Of a stretch of DNA of 9,908 bases, positions 1 through 6,671 are shown one piece after another. The stretch is from Clostridiales bacterium (GTDB lineage: Bacteria; Bacillota; Clostridia; Oscillospirales; Oscillospiraceae), in NCBI GenBank assembly GCA_009774055.1, contig VSNB01000111.1, positions 1-9,908 on the forward strand. Direction: 5' to 3'. The number at the start of each line of letters is the position of its first letter. Positions within the stretch are counted from its first letter, which is position 1. Under the pieces are notes generated by a model. The model saw nothing but the letters and a program-made list of their open reading frames with translations. It had not been told where the DNA came from and did no database searches. A program made the position numbers and the translations under genes.

Positions 1-584
1 GTGGGGAGGTGGTGGCCGCCGCCAGCGAGGATGGGCGGGCCGTGACCAACGGCATGAGCCGCTTCGCCCGGGACGGGGCGAACTGCAACGGCGGACTGCT
101 GGTTGGCGTGACGCCGGAGGATTTTCCCGGGAGCGGGCCCTTGGCGGGTGTCGCCTTCCAACGGGAGCTGGAGGAGCGGGCCTATGCCGCCGGAGGCGGC
201 GGGTTCATCGCCCCCGCCCAGCGGGTGGAGGATTTCCTGCTCCGCCGGCCCTCCGCCGGCCCGGGGAAGGTGCTACCCACCTACCGGCCCGGGGTGAAAT
301 GGTGTAATCTGTGGGAGGTTCTGCCGGCGTTTGTCTGCCAGTCCCTGGCGGAGTCGCTGCCGGTTCTGGACCGGAAGGTCCGGGGCTATGCCGATCCGGA
401 CGCGGTACTGACGGCGGTGGAAACCCGGTCCTCCTGTCCGCTGCGGATTCTGCGGGACGAGAGCGGGCAGTCGGCGGTCCGGGGACTGCGGCCCTGCGGC
501 GAGGGCGCGGGATACGCCGGAGGCATCCTGTCCGCCGCCGCCGACGGACTGCGGGCCGCCGAGCTGACGCTGGCGGCGCTGTAA
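1..584 (+). CDS. FAD-dependent dehydrogenase (COG2509-like), C-terminal part
   Basis: The gene enters from the left edge; the reading frame is open from base 3 and only about the last 193 residues are present. The sequence fits the C-terminal half of the NAD(P)/FAD-dependent oxidoreductases often annotated as uncharacterized FAD-dependent dehydrogenase (COG2509). Visible signatures are VTNGMSRFARDGANCNGGLL near the start, YRPGVKW and LDRKVRGYADPDAVLTAVET in the middle, and the final flavin-contacting GEGAGYAGGILSAA around bases 498-540. Such proteins bind FAD through an N-terminal Rossmann fold that lies outside the window; their substrate is unknown. No terminator is evident after the TAA, and the next gene starts about 95 bases downstream, so read-through is possible. 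The family assignment is from remembered consensus. Confidence 0.85.
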   Translation, partial: GEVVAAASEDGRAVTNGMSRFARDGANCNGGLLVGVTPEDFPGSGPLAGVAFQRELEERAYAAGGGGFIAPAQRVEDFLLRRPSAGPGKVLPTYRPGVKWCNLWEVLPAFVCQSLAESLPVLDRKVRGYADPDAVLTAVETRSSCPLRILRDESGQSAVRGLRPCGEGAGYAGGILSAAADGLRAAELTLAAL

Positions 585-678
585 CAAGGACGGCCTTTTC
601 TTGGGAACAGGAAAAGGAAAAAACATTGCAGGGCGCAATTACGGGAAAATCCGCAGGTTGCGCGGGATCGAGGTACTG

Positions 679-1374
679 ATGGAAAGCTTGCGGGAAAGCG
701 ATTTGTACGGCCCGGTCCGGGATTACCTGGAGGGGCTGGGCTATGAGGTCAAGGGAGAGGTCCGGGACTGCGACATCACCGCCCTGCGGGACGGGGAGCT
801 GATCGTGGTGGAGCTCAAGCGGGGATTTACCCTGGAGCTGGTCTATCAGGCCATGGACCGGCAGCGGATTGCCGACGGGGTGTACGTGGCGGTGCCCCTG
901 CCCAGGCGGGGGTACCTGTCCCCCCGCATCCCGGAAATGACCTCCCTGTGCCGGCGGCTGGAGCTGGGGCTCATCTTTGTGGGCTTCACCAGCACGGGAA
1001 TCGGACAGGTGGACGTGGCGGTGCATCCCAAGGAGGCGTCCGCCCCCCGACGGGACAGGAAGCGGCGTCTGGCGGTGATCCGGGAGCACGAAGGCCGCAC
1101 CGGCAGCGCCAACACCGGCGGCGTGACCCGGAAGAAAATCCTGACGGCCTACAAGGAGCAGGCCCTGTGGGTGGCGCGGCTGCTGCGGGAACGTGGGCCC
1201 ATGCGGGCGGAGGACGTGAAAAAGGCGGGTGGCCCCCCTAACACGGGCGTAATCCTGGGGCGCAACGCCCTGGGGTGGTTCGACCGGGAGCCGGACCAGG
1301 GCGGGCGCCGCTACCTCTACCGGCCCAATCAGAAGGCCCTGGACGCGCTGGCGGAGTATGGGGAGCTCTTGTGA
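679..1374 (+). CDS. DUF2161 family protein, PD-(D/E)XK nuclease-like
   Basis: A 231-residue cytoplasmic protein resembling the DUF2161 (COG5482) family, whose biochemical role is not established. The N-terminal half carries a restriction-endonuclease-like pattern: a conserved acidic stretch EVRDCDI with Asp32, then a beta strand LIVVELK with Glu45 and Lys47, followed by a Gln-containing helix YQAMDRQR. This is the D...ExK arrangement of PD-(D/E)XK folds. The C-terminal part (about 150-231) has a YKEQALWVARLL helix and an end that looks like a small winged-helix or DNA-contact domain. I chose the ATG at 679 because a GAGGT lies just upstream and conserved sequence begins there; the frame is open back to a TTG at 601, but that extension looks non-coding. 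A weak GC hairpin (GCCCG/CGGGC then TTT, about 1379-1394) follows the stop. No restriction or CRISPR partners are nearby. Confidence 0.8.
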   Translation: MESLRESDLYGPVRDYLEGLGYEVKGEVRDCDITALRDGELIVVELKRGFTLELVYQAMDRQRIADGVYVAVPLPRRGYLSPRIPEMTSLCRRLELGLIFVGFTSTGIGQVDVAVHPKEASAPRRDRKRRLAVIREHEGRTGSANTGGVTRKKILTAYKEQALWVARLLRERGPMRAEDVKKAGGPPNTGVILGRNALGWFDREPDQGGRRYLYRPNQKALDALAEYGELL

Positions 1375-1404
1375 GCGGCCCGGCCCCGGGCTTTGCCAAG
1401 TCCC

Positions 1405-1433
1405 TTGACTTTTCACCGGTCATGGCCTATACT
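1405..1433 (+). promoter_or_regulatory. SigA-type promoter of the SLH protein gene
   Basis: TTGACT at 1405-1410 and TATACT at 1428-1433 are separated by exactly 17 bases. Transcription should start near 1440, giving a leader of about 56 bases before the ATG at 1496. This also argues against the in-frame ATG at 1439, which would sit on the transcription start. Confidence 0.8.
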
Positions 1434-1495
1434 GGATCATGAGGAAATACAGAATATACTCCGTCTTTCCACATCATTTTTGGGAGGAAAATCAC

Positions 1496-2656
1496 ATGAA
1501 AAAAAGAGCGCTTTCCTTGGTTCTGGTTCTGGCATCCCTGCTGGCGATGGTCCCCGCCGCCTACGCCGCGGACTACACCTTTACAGACCGCTACGGCGAT
1601 GAGCGCACCGTCAAGGACGGGGAATACTCCTTCGCCACCCGGGTGGTGGAGTTCACCCCCGGCAGCCCCTGGACCAAGATGGAGCCCGAGCAGGATCCGA
1701 ACAGCACCCTGGGCAAGCCGGATTACGTCGAGGGAAGCAGCGACTATACCAATCTATGCCTGGGAGCCGGCGGCGTGCTGGTGCTGGAGTTCAACGTGAG
1801 CATCATTGACGGCGAGGGGGAGGACATCTACGTCTTTGAGATCGGCCCCGATGCGGAAGCCACCCAGGTGGCGGTCAGCAGCGACCTGACCACCTGGTAC
1901 GATGTGGGTACTGCCAAGGGCAGGACCACCGGCCTGGACCTGAACGGAAAGGTACCCGAGGGCGGACGCTTCCGCTATGTGCGTCTCACGGACTTGAAGG
2001 AGTACCCCAACAGCCGCTGGCCCGGGGCGGACATCGACGCCGTCCTGGCGCTGAACTCAAAGCCCGTTACCAGCGCCTGGGCGGAAACAGAGATCGACAA
2101 GGCCAAGGAGTACGGCCTGATCCCGGACATCCTGGAGGGGGCCGTGATGACCGACCCCATTACCCGTCTGGAGTTCGCCGCCGTGTCGGTAAAAACCTAC
2201 GAGAAGCTCTCCGGCGTCTCCGCCCTGCCCGCGGTGGTGAACCCCTTCACCGACTGCTCGGACCCGGAGATGCTCAAGGCCTATAACCTCAATGTGGCCG
2301 TGGGCGTCTCGGCGGACACCTTCGCCCCGGACCGGCTTCTGAACCGGGAGCAGGCGGCCGCCATGCTCACCCGGGTGTTCAAGCGGGCCACCATGCCCGG
2401 ATGGAGCTATGCGGAGGATGCAAAATTTCCCCTGAGCTTCACCCAGCCCGCTCCCTTCGCGGACGACGGGGAGATTTCCGGCTGGGCGAGGGAGAGCGTC
2501 TATTTCATGGCGTTCAACCAGATCATCAACGGCATCGGGGACAATAAATTCGCCCCTGCCAACACTACCTCCGCCCAGGAGGCCAACCACTACGCCAACG
2601 CTACCCGGGAGCAGGCGCTGGCCATTGCCGTGCGGATGGTGGAAAACTTCCAGTAA
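1496..2656 (+). CDS. Exported S-layer-homology (SLH) domain protein
   Basis: A 386-residue secreted protein. Residues 1-24 form a classic signal peptide: MKKR, a Leu/Val-rich core, and an AYA-A cleavage site. Residues about 25-187 form one all-beta module (VVEFTPG, LGAGGVLVLEFN, DGEGEDIYVFEIG, RYVRLTDL, PGADIDAV). It looks like a discoidin- or galactose-binding-type surface domain, although I do not recognise a named family. Residues about 193-386 hold three SLH-like repeats beginning at AWAETEIDKAKEYGL, PFTDCSDPEMLKAYNL and PFADDGEISGWARESV, each with the TR/NREQ(A) helix that ends an SLH unit. SLH repeats normally anchor proteins non-covalently to secondary cell-wall polymer, so the protein is probably displayed on the surface. 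The start is supported by GGGAGG seven bases upstream. It appears to be a single-gene unit between its own promoter and terminator. Confidence 0.88.
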   Translation: MKKRALSLVLVLASLLAMVPAAYAADYTFTDRYGDERTVKDGEYSFATRVVEFTPGSPWTKMEPEQDPNSTLGKPDYVEGSSDYTNLCLGAGGVLVLEFNVSIIDGEGEDIYVFEIGPDAEATQVAVSSDLTTWYDVGTAKGRTTGLDLNGKVPEGGRFRYVRLTDLKEYPNSRWPGADIDAVLALNSKPVTSAWAETEIDKAKEYGLIPDILEGAVMTDPITRLEFAAVSVKTYEKLSGVSALPAVVNPFTDCSDPEMLKAYNLNVAVGVSADTFAPDRLLNREQAAAMLTRVFKRATMPGWSYAEDAKFPLSFTQPAPFADDGEISGWARESVYFMAFNQIINGIGDNKFAPANTTSAQEANHYANATREQALAIAVRMVENFQ

Positions 2657-2680
2657 GGACGCGCACGAAGGACACAGAGA

Positions 2681-2712
2681 GGCCCGTGGGAGCGCATACG
2701 CTCCCACGGGCC
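2681..2712. terminator. Hairpin terminator between convergent genes
   Basis: A perfect 14-bp stem, GGCCCGTGGGAGCG with its complement, closes on a CATA loop. It lies 25 bases past the SLH gene stop and 42 bases before the AraC gene stop on the other strand. The T tract is short (TTTGCGTT), so efficiency is uncertain, but the position suits bidirectional termination. Confidence 0.8.
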
Positions 2713-2753
2713 TTTGCGTTCATATTCTCCAACCGCCGCTTTTTCTGCGCGGG

Positions 2754-3599
2754 CTACTTCCACTCCCGGGGGCTCTTTCCGTAGGCCGCCCGGAAGGCCC
2801 GGAGGAACACGGAGTAATCCCCGAAGCCCGCGTCCTCGGCGGCCTTCAGCACCGGCACGTCCCGGCGGATGGCCTCCGCCGCCCGCTGAAGCCGCTTCTG
2901 CCGGATGTACTGGTGGACGGAGCAGCCGTAGACCTCCTTGAAGCGGTGCATCAAATAGTACCGGCTGAGGAAGAAGGCTCCGGCCAGCCGGTCGATGGTC
3001 AGCTCCTCCGCCAAGTGCGCCAGGATGTACCGGGTGACCTCCTCCATCTTGGGGTCGAAGCGGTAGGCGGTGGGGTCCGCCTCCTCCGGCGCCGCCAGGA
3101 CCGCGCGGTTGAGCTCGATCAGCAGCCGCAGCACGCAGGTGTCCGCCAGCAGCGGCGCGGCGAAGCCCCTGTCCCCCGCCGCGGCCTCCACCTCCTCGAA
3201 GCGGGCCCGCCAGCGGCTCCGCTCCTCCCCCCGGGGACGGTGGAGATGGACGCCCCGCCGGGCGGTCAGGGTGAAGCAGTCCGACAGCTCCGACCCCGGG
3301 ACGCTGTGCCGGGACATGAAGTCCCGGTCGATCCACAGTACCATCCGCTCGTAGTCCAGCCCCGGCTCCGCCTCCGGCAGGTGAATCAGGTTCCGGCTCA
3401 CCAGCAGGATGTCCATGGGCTGGAGGGGATAGCTCCGGCCCTCGATATGGTAGGTGGCCCGGCCGCCCAGCAGCAGCACCAGCTTGTCAAACTCGTGGTA
3501 GTGGTAGTCCAGGGCCAGGGCCCGGTTGTCCCGCAGGTGGAAGAGGCGGTACGGCTCGTTGAGGTAGCCGCGCTTGCCGATCTCGCTTCTGTCCAGCAT
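2754..3599 (-). CDS. AraC family transcriptional regulator
   Basis: A 281-residue DNA-binding regulator. Residues about 28-75 look like a cupin sensor domain (HYHEFDKLVLLLGGRATYHI, then PMDILLV), which in this family usually binds a small ligand such as a sugar. Residues about 185-281 are the two-helix-turn-helix AraC domain: the first around LTIDRLAGAFFLSRYYLMHRF, the second around VPVLKAAEDAGFGDYSVFLR, ending with the family signature FRAAYGKSPREW. I chose the ATG at 3599 because a GGAGGG lies a few bases upstream; a TTG six codons earlier is possible but poorer. The target cannot be read from the neighbours: neither the SLH gene nor the zinc-ribbon gene is a metabolic operon of the kind AraC proteins usually control. 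I see no convincing promoter in the short gap upstream. Confidence 0.9.
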   Translation of the reverse strand: MLDRSEIGKRGYLNEPYRLFHLRDNRALALDYHYHEFDKLVLLLGGRATYHIEGRSYPLQPMDILLVSRNLIHLPEAEPGLDYERMVLWIDRDFMSRHSVPGSELSDCFTLTARRGVHLHRPRGEERSRWRARFEEVEAAAGDRGFAAPLLADTCVLRLLIELNRAVLAAPEEADPTAYRFDPKMEEVTRYILAHLAEELTIDRLAGAFFLSRYYLMHRFKEVYGCSVHQYIRQKRLQRAAEAIRRDVPVLKAAEDAGFGDYSVFLRAFRAAYGKSPREWK

Positions 3600-3615
3600 A
3601 CATGTCCCTCCATCC

Positions 3616-3646
3616 AAAAATGAGGAGCCCGAGGCTCCTCATTTTT
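3616..3646 (-). terminator. Intrinsic terminator after the zinc-ribbon gene
   Basis: A perfect 14-bp stem (AAAAATGAGGAGCC and its complement) with a CGA loop, giving an A-rich side and a run of five T on either strand. On the minus strand it lies 34 bases past the zinc-ribbon gene stop and just upstream of the AraC start, so it should separate the two genes. Confidence 0.8.
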
Positions 3647-3658
3647 GCGCGTTCCCTT

Positions 3659-3680
3659 AGAACCTGTATTCACAGGTTCT
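3659..3680. repeat. Palindrome abutting the zinc-ribbon stop codon; core repeated at 9547
   Basis: A perfect 9-bp inverted repeat, AGAACCTGT / ACAGGTTCT, around ATTC. It shares a base with the TAA stop of the zinc-ribbon gene. The 15-base core ACCTGTATTCACAGG (3662-3676) recurs exactly at 9547-9561. It precedes a stronger terminator hairpin, so its own role need not be termination. Confidence 0.7.
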
Positions 3681-4054
3681 TACTCCAGCGGCGCGCCGCA
3701 GTGGGGGCAGAACTTGGTATTGCTGATCTTGCCGCAGACGGGGCAGACCCGGCCCTCCTCCGGCTCGACGGCCTCCGCGGACTCAGCCTCCTCCCGCCGG
3801 GCCTGCAGCTCGGCGATCTTGGCCTGGGACGCGCGGACGGCGGCGATGACGTCGGCAATCGCCTCGGGGACCTCGCTGCCGGCGTGCTCGCAGGCATACC
3901 ACTGGCCGATTGCGCGGTAGCTCTTGTCCAGCTCCCGTTTCTCCGCGATAATGGCGGCGGAGATCTTGGCGGTATCGGCGACCTCCCTGACCTTCTCCGC
4001 GGCGGTGGTCGCCGCGGCCCGCGCTTTCTGGGTCATCTCCTCAAAATAGCTCAT
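3680..4054 (-). CDS. Small coiled-coil protein with C-terminal zinc ribbon
   Basis: A 124-residue soluble protein. Residues about 1-95 are strongly helical and charged, with a central IGQWYACEH segment, and probably form a coiled coil. The last 25 residues are a zinc ribbon: Cys104-P-V-Cys107-G, then Cys116-P-H-Cys119-G. Similar zinc-ribbon/helical proteins are common in Clostridia; their function is not known to me. The start ATG at 4054 is set by AAAGGAG six bases upstream; the frame stays open to 4222 but passes through the promoter, so that extension is not coding. Transcribed divergently from the bactofilin gene. Confidence 0.85.
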   Translation of the reverse strand: MSYFEEMTQKARAAATTAAEKVREVADTAKISAAIIAEKRELDKSYRAIGQWYACEHAGSEVPEAIADVIAAVRASQAKIAELQARREEAESAEAVEPEEGRVCPVCGKISNTKFCPHCGAPLE

Positions 4055-4108
4055 AGCGTACTCCTTTCCATCTGACGTGATAGGCGGCTCCTCTGTTCCA
4101 TGCTGTCC

Positions 4109-4137
4109 ATTATAGCGTTTTTTCTCCATTCCCGCAA
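4109..4137 (-). promoter_or_regulatory. Promoter of the zinc-ribbon gene
   Basis: On the minus strand TTGCGG (4137-4132) and a perfect TATAAT (4114-4109) are 17 bases apart, predicting transcription start near 4102 and a leader of roughly 48 bases. Confidence 0.75.
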
Positions 4138-4226
4138 GAGGTTTTTGCCGCCCTCTGCGGAAATCCTCCATAAAATGGGAAACCGCGTTGGATCGGATCG
4201 GTTTTTCCACAAAAACGCCCACCCCC

Positions 4227-4255
4227 TTGCCAAACGGCGGAAGCTATGGTAAAAT
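4227..4255 (+). promoter_or_regulatory. Promoter of the bactofilin gene
   Basis: TTGCCA at 4227-4232 and TAAAAT at 4250-4255 with 17 bases between them. Transcription should begin near 4262, about 48 bases before the bactofilin ATG. Together with the promoter at 4109-4137 this makes the gap a plain back-to-back divergent promoter region. Confidence 0.7.
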
Positions 4256-4309
4256 ACAGACAGTTTCCGGCCCACTTGGGCAATACACAACACGAAGGAG
4301 AGAATCTCT

Positions 4310-4717
4310 ATGGGTTTGTTTGGCAGGCCGGCGCGGCTGGAGGAGGAAGAGGCCCTGGTCCAGGAGCAGTATGAGGACATCCCCACCCTGCCCGAGGCGC
4401 CCAGCAGTACGGTAATCGCCGCCGGCGCGACGGTGACCGGCACCCTGCGGGGCGAGGGCATCATCCAGGTAGAGGGCACCGTGGAGGGGGAAATTGACTT
4501 GCAGGGCGCGGTAATCGTCGCGTCCACAGGCATGGTAAAGGGTCCCGTCACGGCGGACGTGATCCGTATGGCGGGCCGCATCGAGGGCGTTGTCGCCGCC
4601 AAGGAGCGTCTGCTGCTGCAGAAGACCGGCAGTATCGAGGGCGACATTTCCACCCCCCTTCTGGAGGTGGAGGAGGGCGGACGGCTCAACGGCCGCAGCA
4701 CCATGCCCCCCAGGTAA
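4310..4717 (+). CDS. Bactofilin (polymer-forming cytoskeletal protein)
   Basis: A 135-residue protein of the bactofilin family (DUF583). A short charged N-terminal tail (1-31) precedes a right-handed beta-helix domain (about 33-133) built of repeating short strands: STVIAAGATVTGTLRGEG, IIQVEGTVEGEIDLQGAV, VIVASTGMVKGPVTADVI, RIEGVVAAKERLLLQKTG, SIEGDIS. Bactofilins polymerise without nucleotide into filaments at the membrane and act in cell shape, polarity or localised wall synthesis. No transmembrane segment is present. AAGGAG lies about ten bases before the ATG. The gene stands alone between its promoter and a bidirectional terminator, with no adjacent M23 peptidase of the kind that accompanies some bactofilins. 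Confidence 0.92.
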   Translation: MGLFGRPARLEEEEALVQEQYEDIPTLPEAPSSTVIAAGATVTGTLRGEGIIQVEGTVEGEIDLQGAVIVASTGMVKGPVTADVIRMAGRIEGVVAAKERLLLQKTGSIEGDISTPLLEVEEGGRLNGRSTMPPR

Positions 4718-4736
4718 CATCGTACATACAGATAGA

Positions 4737-4771
4737 CAAAGCGGACCGGGATCATCCCCCGGTCCGCTTTG
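4737..4771. terminator. Bidirectional terminator between bactofilin and cobU
   Basis: A 14-bp stem (CAAAGCGGACCGGG and its complement) with a seven-base loop, lying 19 bases after the bactofilin stop and 12 bases before the end of the converging cobU gene. The stem starts with AAA and ends with TTT on both strands, which suits termination in both directions. Confidence 0.85.
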
Positions 4772-4782
4772 TGTCTTCTCCC

Positions 4783-5337
4783 CTAAGCCTGCTCCAGGGG
4801 AATGCCGCACACCACCTCCACCGTCCGCTCCGCCAGAGCCGCCAGCGCACAGTGAAGCCCCCCCAGCAGGCGGATATAGGCCATGGTGTCCCCATCGTAC
4901 CCGCCCCCGTCGGCGAACACGTCGCCGCTGACGACCACCAGCAGCGGCGAGCGGTCCAGCAGGGTGCGGATGCCGGACAGAATCCGCGCCGCCGCGCCGT
5001 CCCATCCCGCGCCCTCCGGCAGCCAGATCTCATTGGCCAGCAGGTTTCCCAGATCCTCCAGCAGAATAAAGTCCCCCGGCAGAACCGCCGCGCCGCCAAC
5101 GTCCGCCGTCCGCTCCAGGGTGATAAATTCCAGCCCGGCCTCAGCCCCGTGGCGGGCCCGCATGGCCCGGTGGCGGGCGATCCGCGCCGCCGCCTCGGGA
5201 GAGGACGTCTCCATAGCCGCCAGATAGACCGCCCGGCTCCCCGGCGACCCCGCCGCCTCCGCCAAGAGGGTTCTCTCCGCCCAGGCGGACTTGCCGCTGC
5301 CGCTGCCGCCATAGGCCAGGATCAGCCGCCCGCTCAC
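4783..5337 (-). CDS. cobU: Adenosylcobinamide kinase / adenosylcobinamide-phosphate guanylyltransferase
   Basis: A 184-residue CobU/CobP-type enzyme. The family phosphorylates adenosylcobinamide and then transfers GMP to it to make AdoCbi-GDP, the activated precursor in the nucleotide loop pathway of vitamin B12. A P-loop lies at residues 10-18 (GGSGSGKSA). The ARIARHRAMR segment holds His56, the likely position of the guanylylated histidine. LLEDLGNLLANEIW (92-105) replaces the more usual DCLTLWVTN Walker B region. The protein ends in VVCGIPLE, typical of the family. The start is a GTG at 5337 that overlaps the cobT TGA stop (GTGA), indicating translational coupling; longer in-frame extensions run inside cobT and are shadows. 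The Walker B divergence leaves slight doubt about bifunctionality. Confidence 0.88.
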   Translation of the reverse strand: MSGRLILAYGGSGSGKSAWAERTLLAEAAGSPGSRAVYLAAMETSSPEAAARIARHRAMRARHGAEAGLEFITLERTADVGGAAVLPGDFILLEDLGNLLANEIWLPEGAGWDGAAARILSGIRTLLDRSPLLVVVSGDVFADGGGYDGDTMAYIRLLGGLHCALAALAERTVEVVCGIPLEQA

Positions 5338-6401
5338 AGCGGCTGGTAGGCGTCGATGCCGATGCCGTCGAAGGAGGGCATGTCGAAGTAGACCCTCAGG
5401 GCCATGTCGATGAGGGGCATCACGGAGGCCGCCCCGGTGCCCTCCCCCAGGGCCATGCCCAGCCTCAGCAGGGGAGTGAGGCCCAGGGACTCCATGACGT
5501 ACCCCGCTCCCGGCTCGGCGGAGAGGTGGGAGGCCGTCAGGGCGTCCCGGACCGCCGGGCACAGACGCACAGCGGCCAGGGCGGCGGCTGTGGAAATAAA
5601 GCCGTCCATAATGGCCGGCACGCGGTGCAGGGCGCAGCCCAGGTAGAACCCGGTCATAGCGGCGATGTCGAAGCCGCCCACCTTGCTGATCACATCCACC
5701 GGGTCCGCCGGGTCAGGCCGGTGGAGGGCGATGGCGGCGTCAATGACGGCGATCTTTTTCGCCAGTCCCGCGTCGGAAAGGCCCGCGCCCTTGCCGGTCA
5801 TCTCCCCGGCGGGACGGCCCAGGAGGGCGGCGGCCACGGCGCTGGTGGTAGTGGTGTTGCCGATGCCCATTTCCCCGGCGGCCAGGAGGGTATAGCCCTT
5901 TTCCGCCAGCTCCCCGGCCAGGTCCATGCCGGCCAGCAGCACCGACAGGCACTCCCGCCGGGTCATGGCGGGCTCCCGGGAGAGGTCCCGGGTACCCCGG
6001 GCAGCCTTAATGGAGCGCAGGCCCTCCACCTCGGTGAGCATGCCCGCGTCGATGGGCAGCGTCTCCGCCCCGGCGACCCGGGACATGCAGCAGACGCTGG
6101 CCTTGCCGGCGAGCATGTTGCCCGCCACGATGGCGGTGACGCCGCTGTCGGTCTGGGTGACCCCCTGGGCCACCACCCCGTTGTCGGCGCAGAAGCTGAC
6201 AATACATTTTTTGTATTCCCGATACAGGGGGGCGACGCCCGCCATGCGGGAGATGACGTCCTCCAGGAGGCCAAGCCCGTGGAGGGGCTTGGCTATGGCG
6301 TCCCAGTGGGATTTTGCTTCTTTGATCCGCCCCTCATCGGCGGGGGGGACTTCTTCTATGGCGGCTTGCAGCCGCCGCTGCAGAGTGGTTTCGTTTTCCA
6401 T
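5334..6401 (-). CDS. cobT: Nicotinate-nucleotide--dimethylbenzimidazole phosphoribosyltransferase
   Basis: A full-length 355-residue CobT. The enzyme makes alpha-ribazole phosphate from a lower-ligand base such as dimethylbenzimidazole and nicotinate mononucleotide. Key motifs are intact: FCADNGVVAQGV (70-81), GEMGIGNTTT with Glu177, KVGGFDIAAMTGFYLG (240-255), and the catalytic-base motif LGEGTGAA with Glu320 (equivalent to Glu317 of the Salmonella enzyme). It is first in a two-gene unit with cobU, overlapping it by four bases. cobS and cobC/cobD are not present here. The ribosome binding site is weak (AAGGGA). I see no cobalamin riboswitch in the 270 bases upstream (no B12-box GCCACTG on the coding strand) and no clear promoter; that gap is filled with hairpin repeats. 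Confidence 0.95.
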   Translation of the reverse strand: MENETTLQRRLQAAIEEVPPADEGRIKEAKSHWDAIAKPLHGLGLLEDVISRMAGVAPLYREYKKCIVSFCADNGVVAQGVTQTDSGVTAIVAGNMLAGKASVCCMSRVAGAETLPIDAGMLTEVEGLRSIKAARGTRDLSREPAMTRRECLSVLLAGMDLAGELAEKGYTLLAAGEMGIGNTTTTSAVAAALLGRPAGEMTGKGAGLSDAGLAKKIAVIDAAIALHRPDPADPVDVISKVGGFDIAAMTGFYLGCALHRVPAIMDGFISTAAALAAVRLCPAVRDALTASHLSAEPGAGYVMESLGLTPLLRLGMALGEGTGAASVMPLIDMALRVYFDMPSFDGIGIDAYQPL

Positions 6402-6416
6402 GGCGGGTTCCCTTCC

Positions 6417-6435
6417 GCCGCCCCTGCGGGGCGGC
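6417..6435. repeat. GC-rich hairpin just upstream of cobT
   Basis: A perfect 8-bp inverted repeat GCCGCCCC / GGGGCGGC with a TGC loop, 16 bases before the cobT start. If transcribed in the cobT leader it would form near the ribosome binding site and could lower initiation. Confidence 0.55.
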
Positions 6436-6461
6436 TCCGGCTTTCTTCATTATTTCAGCTT

Positions 6462-6542
6462 GCCGCCTCGCCGGCGGCGGGGCCTTCTTTTCGCGCGAGC
6501 GAAAAGAAGCAAAAGATCGCTTAAGGAACTACGTTCCTTAAG
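6462..6542 (-). repeat. Three-hairpin intergenic repeat, copy A (inverted relative to copy B)
   Basis: Three consecutive perfect inverted repeats. Read on the minus strand: hairpin 1 at 6542-6520 (CTTAAGGAAC, loop GTA, complement), a 10-base spacer, hairpin 2 at 6509-6484 (CTTCTTTTCGC, loop TCGC, complement), a 5-base spacer, and hairpin 3 at 6478-6462 (GCCGCC, GGCGA loop, GGCGGC). Copy B at 7462-7547 has the same order, loops and spacing. The 129 bases between this repeat and the XRE gene stop hold nothing I can name. Confidence 0.75.
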
Positions 6543-6671
6543 AATCCTCCTTCATTACGGGGGTGTTTGTTTTTTGCGCTTGTCCTGTAGTCCCTCCGGC
6601 CTGAACCGGACCGGCTCCCGTGGATCGGGCGAAGCGTCTATCTTGCGATGTTGTCGGCAGTCCCTACCGTC

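Noticed and set aside
205..1416. 403-residue open frame on the minus strand over the DUF2161 gene
   Set aside because: It is antisense to a gene with clear family motifs and has low-complexity Pro/Arg/Gly composition typical of GC-rich shadows.
1439..1495. Earlier ATG for the SLH protein
   Set aside because: It coincides with the predicted transcription start and would place 19 residues before the signal peptide; the ATG at 1496 has the ribosome binding site.
2625..3623. 332-residue open frame on the plus strand over the AraC gene
   Set aside because: It is complementary to a well-defined AraC regulator, has no ribosome binding site, and passes through a terminator.
5526..6524. 332-residue open frame on the plus strand over cobT
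   Set aside because: It is the antisense of conserved CobT motifs, and the composition is His/Gly/Gln-rich shadow sequence.
6402..6671. Cobalamin riboswitch upstream of cobT
   Set aside because: I looked for the B12 box on the coding strand and did not find it; the structures present are the dispersed hairpins.
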